A stretch of DNA of 64,000 nt, taken from Paenibacillus sp. FSL H7-0357 (GTDB lineage: Bacteria > Bacillota > Bacilli > Paenibacillales > Paenibacillaceae). Both the position numbers and the translations under genes were made by a program. The notes beneath the pieces are model-generated. The model did not search any database. It had not been told where the DNA came from and was given only the letters and a program-made list of their open reading frames with translations. The stretch spans positions 1,116,001 to 1,180,000 of the forward strand of contig NZ_CP009241.1 in the NCBI RefSeq assembly GCF_000758525.1. Reading direction: 5' to 3'. Numbering within the stretch: position 1 is the first letter of the stretch; each line of letters begins with the position of its first letter. This document shows positions 33,523-42,980 of this stretch, one piece after another.

Positions 33523-34464
33523 ATGCCGATGCTTGAATACGGAGATGTACCTAAGATTTCCATCATTATCTGCACCTATAACCGATCGGTTTTGCTAGTC
33601 AAAACCCTTCAATCGCTGCTGTCATTGGAGAATCTGCATCAGGCAGAGATCATCGTGGTGGATAACCACTCCAAGGATGATACGGCGTCCGTCACCAAAC
33701 GCTTTATGGAGACGGAAGGAGCAGAGATGGATATCCGTTATCTTCTGGAACCGGTACAGGGGTTGTCGGCAGCCCGAAATACGGGGATTCTGGCTTCCAA
33801 GTCGCCAATCATTGCCTTTCTTGATGATGATGCGATTCCTTGCCGAACCTGGATAACAACGATTGTTGACAGTTTTGAACAACATCCGGAAGTGATGGCC
33901 ATGGGCGGAAAAATCGCTCCGATCTTTGAAAGTAAGCGGCCTGAATGGCTCATTAAGCCGTTTGAACTGCCTTACACGATTGTAGATCTGGGCGACCGGG
34001 TGAGGGAATATCCGAAACGGCTGCATCCCTGCGGAGCCAACATGGCTATGCGTAAGCTTGTATTTGACATCAGCCTGTTTCCTCTGGAGCTCGGAAGAAA
34101 GGGAGATTCACTTCTCTCCGGTGAAGAGACCTGGTTATTCGGTCAAATACAGGGAGAAGGACATTCCATTCTCTATCATCCTCAGATGGCGGTCGATCAT
34201 TTCGTACCGGCAGGCCGTCTGACTGAAGATTGGATTATGAAAAGATATTACAGTCAAGGCATATCCAACGCTATGAAAAGCGAAGGTGTGAAGGGCAATC
34301 TGATCCTGCTGGTCAAGACGGCCGCCAAAGTAGTCTATATCATGGCGGATTCGATCCTCTCCAGAAGCAAGGGAAGAAAGCTTCTGAACAGATGCCGGCT
34401 GGAGAGTATTCGGGGAACTCTTCATATGATTTGGAACCGGAAGAGGCAATCTGCAGCGGGGTGA
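33523..34464 (+). CDS. glycosyltransferase family 2
   Basis: 313 residues; GT-A fold: ISIIICTYNRSVLL, EIIVVDNHSKDDT, PVQGLSAARNTGI, AFLDDDAIP (metal-binding DxD-type) and the later GEETWLF with a catalytic-type acidic pair. It adds a sugar to the growing lipid-linked repeat. Weak GGGTGA ribosome site; an ATG two codons later is equally possible. Ten bases separate it from the next gene. Confidence 0.85.
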   Translation: MPMLEYGDVPKISIIICTYNRSVLLVKTLQSLLSLENLHQAEIIVVDNHSKDDTASVTKRFMETEGAEMDIRYLLEPVQGLSAARNTGILASKSPIIAFLDDDAIPCRTWITTIVDSFEQHPEVMAMGGKIAPIFESKRPEWLIKPFELPYTIVDLGDRVREYPKRLHPCGANMAMRKLVFDISLFPLELGRKGDSLLSGEETWLFGQIQGEGHSILYHPQMAVDHFVPAGRLTEDWIMKRYYSQGISNAMKSEGVKGNLILLVKTAAKVVYIMADSILSRSKGRKLLNRCRLESIRGTLHMIWNRKRQSAAG

Positions 34465-34473
34465 GGGAAGACA

Positions 34474-35820
34474 ATGACTAATTTTGGGTGGGGCTCAAAA
34501 ATCAACGCTTTGCCATACGGAATGCTCTACCTGGTGTCTGCCCTGTTCCTCGGAACAGCGGTCATTTACCAGCCGGCAATTGCGGTAGCTGCCGTACTCC
34601 TGATTATATTGCTGGTTGTCTCTCTCTCTCGTCCTGAACTGATCAGTTATTTCGTTCTGTTGACGACAGCGATCTCCATTAACTTCTTGTATAACGGCAG
34701 CATGTTCGGGATTGAAATTCTTTCCCTCTACAAGCTGGTTATCCTGATGCTTCTGGTGCCTTGCATTCTGGTCAACGGCCTGAAGTTCCGTCTCAGTCCT
34801 CCGCTCTGGGCCATGGTAGCACTGGTGTTCATCACCTTTGGCTTCTCGATCTGGCTGCCGGAGATGAGCTCATCCATTGCCATAAAAGCCTTTATCGGTC
34901 TGTCGCTTCCCTTCGTGTTTCTCCTGATCAACTGGAAGAAAGAAGTGGCTGAGAAGCAAATCCGCATCATCACTTTGCTGCCGCTGGTCAGCGTGCTGGC
35001 TGGAGTGGTGCTGCAGGCGGCTCATATCCATTCATTTCTCGATATCGAGTTCACGGGCGCTATACGGATACAGGGGGCGAACATTCCAGCGCATCTGGCT
35101 ATGCTGGCTTTTATGGGAGTGGGCATCGCATTTATTGAGGTGAAACGGAGTCCGCAGCATATCAAGTTTTTCTACACCGTGCTGGCGCTGAACTTTCTAA
35201 TCCTGATCGGAACAGGAACGCGGGGACCGATATTAGCCCTGGTTTTGATGGTTCTCTACTATTTTTACGACATTTCCCGTCAGTACTTAAAGGGGAGAAC
35301 GCAATATCTGATTCCGCTGCTGTGCTCGTTTCTCCTGATTGTCTCGGCTGTCTATCTGCAGCTGGACAACATCAAGAAGCGCTCCTTCGAACGGACGACC
35401 GAAACGGGTGTTGATTTGTCGGGACGGGCGGAGGCCTGGGAATATTTCCTGCACAAAGCGGAGGATTCGCCCCTTGCGGGCAGAGGACTCGGCGCAGTGA
35501 CTGTAGCCAATGACGGGTCGCTGTACAAAGGCTTTGTGGTTCCGCACAACGAGTACATCCGGTTTTATTTCGATGGAGGATATGTCGGCGCCATCCTGCT
35601 GTTGCTTTCCTTATTGGCTGTGTTTCTTCTGGTTTACAGAGCTTTGGCACCGCCGGTCAAACCTTACTATCTGCTCTTTATTGCAGCGTTCCTAATTTAT
35701 TCTTTTTCCGACAACACGCTGTCGACGGTCCAATCCATTATTCCGTTCTGTTGGTACCTGAACTGCCTGTATCGATCTTCACAGCCAACCGATTCCCCAC
35801 AAAAAGAAGTGATACGATGA
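34474..35820 (+). CDS. O-antigen ligase/polymerase-like membrane protein (Wzy-like 1)
   Basis: 448 residues with about 10-12 hydrophobic helices and a large external loop around residues 300-355 (FERTTETGVDLSGRAEAW..LAGRGLGAV..VPHNEYIRF), the Wzy_C/O-antigen ligase signature with conserved Arg, Gly and His. It should polymerise repeat units or attach chains outside the membrane. Its last codons overlap the next start (ATGA). Confidence 0.82.
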   Translation: MTNFGWGSKINALPYGMLYLVSALFLGTAVIYQPAIAVAAVLLIILLVVSLSRPELISYFVLLTTAISINFLYNGSMFGIEILSLYKLVILMLLVPCILVNGLKFRLSPPLWAMVALVFITFGFSIWLPEMSSSIAIKAFIGLSLPFVFLLINWKKEVAEKQIRIITLLPLVSVLAGVVLQAAHIHSFLDIEFTGAIRIQGANIPAHLAMLAFMGVGIAFIEVKRSPQHIKFFYTVLALNFLILIGTGTRGPILALVLMVLYYFYDISRQYLKGRTQYLIPLLCSFLLIVSAVYLQLDNIKKRSFERTTETGVDLSGRAEAWEYFLHKAEDSPLAGRGLGAVTVANDGSLYKGFVVPHNEYIRFYFDGGYVGAILLLLSLLAVFLLVYRALAPPVKPYYLLFIAAFLIYSFSDNTLSTVQSIIPFCWYLNCLYRSSQPTDSPQKEVIR

Positions 35821-36590
35821 ACCAAGTGAATATGTTCGATGTCAATTTCGATAACTATGATTTCATGGATCTGCTTGAATACATTGACAAGACCATTAAG
35901 GAAAGGAATCAATCCTACATCCTGACCTGCAATGTCGATCATGTGATCAAGCTTCGCAAGGACAAAGAGTTTAGGGCGGTATATTCCGAAGCGGGTGCCG
36001 TAGTGGCGGATGGAATGCCGCTGATCTGGGCTTCGAAGATGCTGGGCAAGCCGCTGAAGCAGAAGGTCTCCGGATCAGATCTCTTCAGCCGCCTGGGTGA
36101 CGCCTTCGAGCAAAGAAAGTACCGGCTGTTCTTTCTGGGCTCGGCGGAAGGTGTGCCAGAGCGGGCGACAAAGAATTTAAAGGCGGCTTATCCCGGCATG
36201 AACATTGTCGGCTGTTATTCTCCCTCCTACGGTTTTGAGCACAACGAGGAAGAGAATCAGCGTATTATCCAAATGCTGACCGAAACCCAGCCGGATATTG
36301 TATTCGTCGGTGTGGGCGCACCGAAGCAGGAGAAATGGATCTACCGGCATTACACCTCCTACCGGGCGCCGATTTCCATCGGCGTGGGAGCGACGTTTGA
36401 TTTCCTCTCGGGCTCCGTCAAACGGGCGCCGGACTTTATGCAGAAAACAGGGCTTGAATGGTTCTGGCGGCTGAGCCAGGAACCGGGACGCCTGTGGAAA
36501 AGATATCTTGTAGATGATGCCCAGTTCCTGGTCCTGCTGCTTAAAGAGCTGCGCAAGCGGGATAAGATCAAGGGCGGGAGATTTGAGTAA
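35817..36590 (+). CDS. WecG/TagA/CpsF-family glycosyltransferase
   Basis: 257 residues from the ATG at 35817, which overlaps the preceding stop as ATGA. GT26 family, usually adding ManNAc or similar to a lipid-linked acceptor. Signatures: TCNVDHVIKLRKD, VVADGMPLIWASK (acidic catalytic Asp), RLFFLGSAEGV, QPDIVFVGVGAPKQEKW and GVGATFDFLSGSVKRAPDF. No signal or membrane helix, so peripheral. Whether it acts in exopolysaccharide or teichoic acid linkage is not shown, but it sits within the operon. Confidence 0.88.
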   Translation: MNQVNMFDVNFDNYDFMDLLEYIDKTIKERNQSYILTCNVDHVIKLRKDKEFRAVYSEAGAVVADGMPLIWASKMLGKPLKQKVSGSDLFSRLGDAFEQRKYRLFFLGSAEGVPERATKNLKAAYPGMNIVGCYSPSYGFEHNEEENQRIIQMLTETQPDIVFVGVGAPKQEKWIYRHYTSYRAPISIGVGATFDFLSGSVKRAPDFMQKTGLEWFWRLSQEPGRLWKRYLVDDAQFLVLLLKELRKRDKIKGGRFE

Positions 36591-36630
36591 ACATACGAAA
36601 TTTGGATGGCCATAGGGCGGAGGTGGGGAA

Positions 36631-38130
36631 ATGAAGATGATGAGCCAGAATGAAAGCAACCTGACATTGCCATCCCTCACTTCGGTGAAGTCAGGCGTCA
36701 TGATGACGCTGATCTGCGCTATGTGCCTGGGGCTTCCGCTGCTGATCGGCTTCGCCAGTGCGAAGCTCAGCTCTTCCAGCAGTCTGCAGGGGGTCATTCT
36801 GGCAGGGATTCTATTCCCCGCATTCCTGCTGGCGCTGCTGAAGCCGAAACACCTGATCGCCTATACTCTGCTGATCTGGGCGGTGGCCCCGGAGCTGCGG
36901 CGTATCGCCGACTGGTACGAAGGGGTCTACCACTCGGTATCCCTGCTCAGCCTGGCGCCTCTGCTGACGGGAGCAACACTTGCGATTCCGGTGCTGAAGG
37001 AAATCCACAGAATCCGGAAATCCTCCACGCGGATCATCCTGCTGTTCTCGGTAGCGTTGGCCTACGGCGCATTGATCGGTCTGGCGAAGAACGGCATAGG
37101 CTCGGTATACGATTTGGCTAACTACATCGTACCGCTGCTGCTGATTCCGTTCTTCGCGGTAACGCGTTTCAAGCCTAAGGATATTGACCGGCTGCTGTAC
37201 GCTTTTGCCAATATCGCAGTCCTGGTGGCGATCTACGGCATCATCCAATATCTGACGGTTCCTCCCTGGGACGCTTTCTGGATGAGGAATGCAGATATGA
37301 TGTCCATCGGAACACCGTATCCCTTGGAAATCCGCGTCTTTTCCACTCTGAATTCTCCCGGACCGGCGGCGACCTTCCTGGTATTCGCCCTCGTCCCGAT
37401 GATTCTGGAGAAAAGATGGCAAGGCACGCTGCGCTGGATCGGTGTCCTGCTCGTTGTGGTCTGTCTGCTGACCACGCTGGTGCGTTCCGCCTGGCTGGTC
37501 CTGCTGGTTATGCTGCTGGTGTACATCGCCTCTTCTCCCTCCAAAGGGAAGTGGAAAACCCTGCTTCAGCTGGGATTTGTAGCAGTAGCGCTGATCTGGA
37601 TCGTTCCCAAGCTGCCGGGAGCAGAGGGGCTGGTGGCCCGCATGGAGACACTTACCTCCGTGCAGGAAGACCACTCCTATAATGAACGGCTCAGCTTATG
37701 GCAGAACATGCTGCCGATGGTAGCCGCTAATCCGGTTGGCCAGGGAATCGGCAGTGTAGGCCAAGGAACAAAGATTGGCAACGGCGGGGAGCTTGGAGAG
37801 TACGGCAACATGGACAACGGCGTTATCGCACTGCTGCTTACCTTTGGAGTACTGGGCGCCTTATTCTTCTTCGGCGCACTTGGGGCCGTCATTAAACAGA
37901 TTGTGGTCAGAGTCACCAGCAAGGACAGTCTTCAGCCCTATGCCCGGCTATCGCTGGCAGCATGGATGGGGGCGGTAGTCAGCCTGGTGTCTGACAACGG
38001 ATTCCCCGGACTCAAGGGATATCTGATATGGATGCTGATCGGCCTTGGGCTAAGCGCCAAAGAGATTATTGAGAGCAGAAAGAAGGGAACACCACATGCA
38101 GCAGTTGAACGCGAAATCACTTCCCACTAG
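36631..38130 (+). CDS. O-antigen polymerase-like membrane protein (Wzy-like 2)
   Basis: 499 residues, about 12 membrane helices, ribosome site GGAGGTGGGG. The Wzy/ligase region is recognisable by RVFSTLNSPGPAATFLVF, TLVRSAWLVLL and SYNERLSLWQNMLPMVAANPVGQGIG. It differs clearly from the first polymerase-like protein in this operon. Two such proteins could mean a polymerase plus a ligase, or two polymers. It overlaps the flippase start by 35 bp. Confidence 0.82.
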   Translation: MKMMSQNESNLTLPSLTSVKSGVMMTLICAMCLGLPLLIGFASAKLSSSSSLQGVILAGILFPAFLLALLKPKHLIAYTLLIWAVAPELRRIADWYEGVYHSVSLLSLAPLLTGATLAIPVLKEIHRIRKSSTRIILLFSVALAYGALIGLAKNGIGSVYDLANYIVPLLLIPFFAVTRFKPKDIDRLLYAFANIAVLVAIYGIIQYLTVPPWDAFWMRNADMMSIGTPYPLEIRVFSTLNSPGPAATFLVFALVPMILEKRWQGTLRWIGVLLVVVCLLTTLVRSAWLVLLVMLLVYIASSPSKGKWKTLLQLGFVAVALIWIVPKLPGAEGLVARMETLTSVQEDHSYNERLSLWQNMLPMVAANPVGQGIGSVGQGTKIGNGGELGEYGNMDNGVIALLLTFGVLGALFFFGALGAVIKQIVVRVTSKDSLQPYARLSLAAWMGAVVSLVSDNGFPGLKGYLIWMLIGLGLSAKEIIESRKKGTPHAAVEREITSH

Positions 38131-39481
38131 CACAGTCTGGTCCTCGCTCAAGAAATTCACAAAGAGCAAGGACAACAGCTCGGCAGCCGTAAAAACCATG
38201 TTCGTCAGCGTGTTGATTCTGCTGGTTAACATGCTGACGGGTGTGCTGACTGCCCGCTATCTCGGGCCGACAGGCCGCGGGGAACAGACAGCTATGGTGA
38301 ACTGGTCCCAGTTTCTGGCGTTCAGTATGAGCTTCGGTATTCCCTCGGCGCTGATCTACAATGCCAAGAAGAATCCGGATGAGGCCGGGGTGCTCTACCG
38401 GGTGGCGCTGATGATCGGCCTTGGGTTTGGCATGGTGGCCATGACAGTGGGAATCTTTGTCCTACCCTACTGGCTGGAATCCTTCAGTCCGGAGGTGGTG
38501 GTTTTTGCGCAATGGTCGATGATCCTGTGTCCGCTGATTGTGATCTCGCAGATTAACAACGCGGCATTTCAGTTCAGAGGGGATTACAAGACCTTTAACT
38601 GGATGCGTTATCTGGTTCCTCTGCTGACGCTGGCAGCCATTGGCGTTCTGATCCTCACGGATCATATGAATCCATTTACTACGGCACTGGCTTACTTGGT
38701 TCCATCCGTACCGCTGTTTATCGGAATGACAATCTTGCTGCTCCGCACCTACAGGGTGAAGCTGAAGGACGCATACCTGAATTTCAAAAGATTATTCACG
38801 TATGGCCTCGGCTCTTACGGAAATGACCTGCTCGGCCAATTCTCCGGCTATATCGACCAGATCATTATTGCCGGTCTGCTGCGGCCAGCCGATTTGGGAC
38901 TGTATGCAGTAGCAGTGAGCTTGTCGCGGATGGTCAACTTCTTCTCGAACTCGATCACCGTGGTGCTTTTTCCAAAGGCTTCTGAGCTCTCGAAGGAGGA
39001 AGCGATCGCCCTTACCTTCAAAGCATTTCGGATCAGTACGACCTGCACCCTGCTCGGCGCGGTGTTCCTGATGCTGGTGGCCCCCTTCGTTATTCCGTTG
39101 CTGTACGGGAAGGATTTCAATACGGCGCTGACCGTATTCCGCCTGCTGCTGCTGGAAGTTACGATCAGCGGAGGCACACTGATTCTGGCTCAGGTCTTTA
39201 TGGCGCTTGGCAAACCGAAATTCGTATCCATTCTTCAGGGAGTGGGCTTGATCCTGGTGATCCCGATGCTCTTCCTGCTGGTGCCGAAGTTCGGATTGTT
39301 CGGAGCAGGGGTGGCGATGTTGTCATCGGCTGTACTGCGGTTCTTGTTCATTATTCTCAATATTAAATACAACCTGAAGGTCAAGCTACCGCGGCTGCTG
39401 ATCAACGGGGACGACATTAAGTGGATGAAGACGACGATGAATTCCTATATTCATAAAAAACCCGCGGATACGAGCAGTTAG
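38096..39481 (+). CDS. polysaccharide flippase (Wzx/MATE-like)
   Basis: 461 residues from the ATG at 38096 (AAGGGA site), with about 12-14 membrane helices. Family marks: ARYLGPTGRGEQTAMVN near helix 1 and GSYGNDLLGQFSGYIDQIIIAG in the middle, plus LFPKASELSKEEA. It moves the completed lipid-linked repeat across the membrane. Followed by a 233-bp spacer with a hairpin element, so the operon may be internally regulated there. Confidence 0.88.
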   Translation: MQQLNAKSLPTSTVWSSLKKFTKSKDNSSAAVKTMFVSVLILLVNMLTGVLTARYLGPTGRGEQTAMVNWSQFLAFSMSFGIPSALIYNAKKNPDEAGVLYRVALMIGLGFGMVAMTVGIFVLPYWLESFSPEVVVFAQWSMILCPLIVISQINNAAFQFRGDYKTFNWMRYLVPLLTLAAIGVLILTDHMNPFTTALAYLVPSVPLFIGMTILLLRTYRVKLKDAYLNFKRLFTYGLGSYGNDLLGQFSGYIDQIIIAGLLRPADLGLYAVAVSLSRMVNFFSNSITVVLFPKASELSKEEAIALTFKAFRISTTCTLLGAVFLMLVAPFVIPLLYGKDFNTALTVFRLLLLEVTISGGTLILAQVFMALGKPKFVSILQGVGLILVIPMLFLLVPKFGLFGAGVAMLSSAVLRFLFIILNIKYNLKVKLPRLLINGDDIKWMKTTMNSYIHKKPADTSS

Positions 39482-39539
39482 AGAGCAGAGGTACGATGCG
39501 AGCTGCTTAGCTGCTAAATAAACAAGGGACGGTGTGAGA

Positions 39540-39675
39540 GGAATGGAGAGAAAGTTTGGAGCTGTAGAAGCGTTAGCGTTCGCCTTTGTTCTCTGATTTC
39601 AACCGCAGCTGGCGGTTCAATAATAGAAATCAGAGAACAACAGCGATCGAAAGCCCAAACATTTCTCGTAATGAC
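39540..39675. repeat. dispersed hairpin element, family B, copy 1
   Basis: 136 bp. It shares ends and layout with 45577-45751: GGAA.GGAGAG.AA.TTTGGA.CTGTAG at the left and CGAAAG.CCAAACATT at the right. The centre holds a 15-bp perfect stem (TTGTTCTCTGATTTC with its complement) capped by AACCGC/GCGGTT. No coding frame. Confidence 0.85.
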
Positions 39676-39714
39676 GACAACCACCGGACCATCAAAGCAA
39701 AGGAGGAAACCTTC

Positions 39715-40569
39715 ATGGATTCAGTGACAAGCGTGCTTGGCGGCCCGGGGAGTTACCCGATATCTGCTGTCATCATTGCTCAGGATGACGAAATTCGAAT
39801 ATCCAAAGCAATTCAATCCTGCCGACTTTTCGCCGACGAGGTGGTTGTAATCGACGGAGGAAGCAAAGACGGGACGGTGCAATTGGCCGAAAGCCTGGAT
39901 TGCCGGGTATACGTCAACCCATGGCCCGGATACGCGAAGCAAAGAGAATTCGGAGTGGAACGCGCCGTCCATGATTGGGTCTTCCTGATTGATACCGATG
40001 AAGTGGTCAGCGATGAGCTGGCCAAGGATATTCTTGAGCGCAAGCCGGCGCTGACGGACCGGGGCGTAGCTTACTCGCTATACCGGATCGGTGATTTTCT
40101 GGGCAGATGGCTGGATAAGGGCGAGTATCTGGTGCGGCTGTACAACCGCAAGGAGTACGGTATCCGCAACTCCCTGGTGCATGAAATGCCCGAGGTGTTG
40201 GAGGAACGGACGGTTCGCTTGAACGGAACGCTCTGGCATCAGGGCTTCCGCAGCATCAATGACCATGTAACCCGGTTTAATAAATACACCGACCTGGAAG
40301 CGCAGAGCGCTTATGCGAGCGGCAAGCCGTTTAAGCTGAGAAATCTGCTGCTGCGGCCGCCGGCACGGTTCCTGCAGAAATATTTTCTGCACGGTTTGTT
40401 CAAGAAAGGCATTGCAGGGTTCGCGGTATCCGTATTTTGGGTGATGTATGAATTCATGGTCGGCTTCAAGCACTACGAATTGAACAGCTCCGGCAAGCTG
40501 GCCCAGCACAACGCACAGGGGCAGGCCGAGAAAGAAAAGAAAGGGGAGAGAAGCTATGCCGTACAGTGA
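39715..40569 (+). CDS. glycosyltransferase family 2 (WaaE/KdtX-like)
   Basis: 284 residues from the ATG at 39715 with AAAGGAGG. GT-A features: ISAVIIAQDDEIRISKAI, ADEVVVIDGGSKDGT, NPWPGYAKQREFGVE, VFLIDTDEVVS (DxD) and the later LVHEMPEV. It belongs to the group with lipopolysaccharide core beta-1,4-glucosyltransferase WaaE, which commonly transfers glucose. A C-terminal amphipathic segment (about 210-255) may dock to the membrane. Its end overlaps the next gene by 14 bp. Confidence 0.88.
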   Translation: MDSVTSVLGGPGSYPISAVIIAQDDEIRISKAIQSCRLFADEVVVIDGGSKDGTVQLAESLDCRVYVNPWPGYAKQREFGVERAVHDWVFLIDTDEVVSDELAKDILERKPALTDRGVAYSLYRIGDFLGRWLDKGEYLVRLYNRKEYGIRNSLVHEMPEVLEERTVRLNGTLWHQGFRSINDHVTRFNKYTDLEAQSAYASGKPFKLRNLLLRPPARFLQKYFLHGLFKKGIAGFAVSVFWVMYEFMVGFKHYELNSSGKLAQHNAQGQAEKEKKGERSYAVQ

Positions 40570-41749
40570 CGGATTAAACATTATGACGACAGGCCTCAGT
40601 TGGCCTTCGTTACAGCCCGGCGGGCTTAACACTTATTTTAAATCCGTTTGCGAGCAGCTCTCCTCACGCAACCAGGTGCATGCGCTGATCTGCAGTCAGG
40701 AGACGCCGTCCACCTCGAAGGAACTGATTATTCATAATGCCGGAGATCCCAAGGAAACGATCTGGAAGCGTAAGGATGCTTTTCAGCGTAAAGCTGCAGA
40801 TTTGATGGGCAGCGGGAGCGGGCGCATTGATATTCTATATACCCACTTCGCACCCTACGGCGTTGGGCCGGCGATGGAAGCGAAGAAGCGGGGGATTCCG
40901 GTGGTCATGACTTTTCATGGCCCATGGAATGAAGAGATGAAGATCGAAGGCCAGGGCATTAAGCACCGGGTCAAAACAACGATTGCCAAATCTATTGAAC
41001 GCAAGGCCTACAAGCTGGCCGACCAGTTCATTGTACTTAGCGAGTATTTCCGTGACATGCTGCACAGTCTGCATGGTGTGCCGCTGCACAAAATCATCGT
41101 GATCCCGGGTGCAGCCAATGTGGAGCGGTTCATCCCTGCCAGCAACCGGCTGGCTGTCCGCCGGACGCTGAATTTGCCGGAGGGAGCAACGACGGTACTG
41201 ACGGTCCGGCGGCTGATGAACCGGATGGGGCTGCTGCAGCTTTTGGAAGCCTGGAAGCAGGTATCCGAGCGGTTCCCGAACGCGATTCTGCTGATCGGAG
41301 GCAAAGGTCCGCTGCGCGGAGAGCTGGAAGAAAAAATCTCCGATTATGGTCTCAGTAACAAAGTCAGGCTGCTTGGCTACATTCCCGATCATGAACTGGC
41401 CTCCTACTACCAGGCTGCTGACATGTTCGTGGTTCCTTCACAGGCACTCGAGGGCTTTGGACTTATCACCGTTGAAGCACTGGCTTCCGGTCTTCCGGTT
41501 ATGGCTACTCCGGTCGGAGGCAACAAAGAGATTCTGCAGGGCTTCCGTCCGGAGCTGCTGTTCAAGGGTTCGACCAGTGATGATATGGCGGAGGGTATGA
41601 TTCATATGCTCAGTAACCGCAAGCTGCTTCCCGGCCGTGACGAATGCAGAAACCATGTGCTGGAGAAATACACCTGGCAGCATGTGGGCGATCAAGTGGA
41701 ATCGGTATTCCTTCAAACATTGGGAAAGGGTGTGGCTGCAGGATGCTAA
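40556..41749 (+). CDS. glycosyltransferase family 4 (a)
   Basis: 397 residues, GT-B fold. The N-terminal domain begins LNIMTTGLSWPSLQPGGLNTY with the Gly-rich acceptor loop; VMTFHGPWNEEMK holds the conserved His; C-terminal RRLMNRMGLLQLLEAW, LIGGKGPLRGELE and the sugar-nucleotide motif ALEGFGLITVEALASGLPV (E-x7-E type). Starts inside the preceding gene and overlaps the next by 7 bp, typical of a tight operon. Confidence 0.9.
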   Translation: MPYSDGLNIMTTGLSWPSLQPGGLNTYFKSVCEQLSSRNQVHALICSQETPSTSKELIIHNAGDPKETIWKRKDAFQRKAADLMGSGSGRIDILYTHFAPYGVGPAMEAKKRGIPVVMTFHGPWNEEMKIEGQGIKHRVKTTIAKSIERKAYKLADQFIVLSEYFRDMLHSLHGVPLHKIIVIPGAANVERFIPASNRLAVRRTLNLPEGATTVLTVRRLMNRMGLLQLLEAWKQVSERFPNAILLIGGKGPLRGELEEKISDYGLSNKVRLLGYIPDHELASYYQAADMFVVPSQALEGFGLITVEALASGLPVMATPVGGNKEILQGFRPELLFKGSTSDDMAEGMIHMLSNRKLLPGRDECRNHVLEKYTWQHVGDQVESVFLQTLGKGVAAGC

Positions 41750-42882
41750 AAGTCGCTTATATTGATCACACCGCCAAGTGGAGCGGAGGAGAGGTTGCGC
41801 TGTTCAACATTCTCACCAACATCGGCAAAGAGATTCAGCCGCTGGTCATCCTGGCCGAAGAAGGGGCGCTGGCTGAACGTCTGCGCGAAAAAGGCATCGA
41901 CGTCCGCATCATCCCGCTTGATGAGAGCATCCGCAGCCGCGGCAGAAATGCCGTCAATCTCGGCGCTCCGGCTGCGGCGTTCAAGCTGCTGGCTTACGGC
42001 CGCAAGCTGGCGCCGCTGCTCAAACAGGAAAAGGTGGATTGTGTGCACACCAACTCCCTGAAATCGGCCTTCTATGGTGCAGTTGCCGCGAAGAAAGCGG
42101 GAGTGCCGCTGATCTGGCATATCCGGGACCATATCGGTGCCCCGTACCTGAAGCCGGTTGTCGCCAAGGCGATCCGGCTGCTGTCACGCCTGCTTCCCAA
42201 TGGCGTGATTGCCAATTCCCATTCCACGCTGAATGCGCTGGAGCTGCCGCGTTCGAAGAAGACACTGGTGGTCTACTCCGCTTTTGCCAAAGCAATCGGC
42301 GAGAGCATCGGCAGACGGGACCAGAAGGATTTCAACGTCCTGCTGGTGGGCCGGCTGGCGCACTGGAAAGGCCAGCATATCGTGCTGGAGGCTGCCAAAG
42401 CGTTCAAGGATGACAGCCGTGTCCAGTTCTGGCTGGCCGGTGATGCCTTGTTCGGGGAAGAGGAATATAAACAGGAATTAATTCAAAAGATGCAGCAGGA
42501 TGGGCTTACCAACGTCAAACTGCTGGGTCATGTGGATGACATACAAGGCCTTATGAAAACTGCTGATTTGCTGATTCACACTTCGATTACCCCCGAGCCA
42601 TTCGGCCAGGTTATTGTCGAAGGCATGGCGGCTGGACTGCCGGTAATCGCCTCCAATGAAGGCGGCCCGGTAGAGATTGTGGTTCCCGGTGTAACGGGAC
42701 TGCTGATCCAGCCTGGAGACCCAGTCGTACTTGCAGATTCCATCACCTGGATGCTGAACCATCCCGAAGAGCGAAGAAGGATGGCGGAAAGTGGAATGAA
42801 GCGGGTAAAAGAGCATTTTGTCATCGAGAATACGGTCAAGGACATCGTCGCTTATTACAAAGGATTGCTCGCCGCAACCTGA
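41743..42882 (+). CDS. glycosyltransferase family 4 (b)
   Basis: 379 residues from the ATG at 41743 that overlaps the previous stop. GT-B: KVAYIDHTAKWSGGEVALFN, VHTNSLKSAFYGAVAAK, LIWHIRDHI, then VGRLAHWKGQHIVLEAAKAF, FWLAGDALFG and EPFGQVIVEGMAAGLPVIAS carrying the paired Glu. It retains an inverting or retaining GT4 site; donor sugar unknown. A 98-bp spacer separates it from the next glycosyltransferase. Confidence 0.9.
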   Translation: MLKVAYIDHTAKWSGGEVALFNILTNIGKEIQPLVILAEEGALAERLREKGIDVRIIPLDESIRSRGRNAVNLGAPAAAFKLLAYGRKLAPLLKQEKVDCVHTNSLKSAFYGAVAAKKAGVPLIWHIRDHIGAPYLKPVVAKAIRLLSRLLPNGVIANSHSTLNALELPRSKKTLVVYSAFAKAIGESIGRRDQKDFNVLLVGRLAHWKGQHIVLEAAKAFKDDSRVQFWLAGDALFGEEEYKQELIQKMQQDGLTNVKLLGHVDDIQGLMKTADLLIHTSITPEPFGQVIVEGMAAGLPVIASNEGGPVEIVVPGVTGLLIQPGDPVVLADSITWMLNHPEERRRMAESGMKRVKEHFVIENTVKDIVAYYKGLLAAT

Positions 42883-42980
42883 GCTGTTTTTCCGGACAAT
42901 GCTAAAGCTTAAGGGCACCGTTCCTTCCATGCATTCACTACTTGATGATGCTGCTCCATAAAACTTTGAGGATGATTTAC

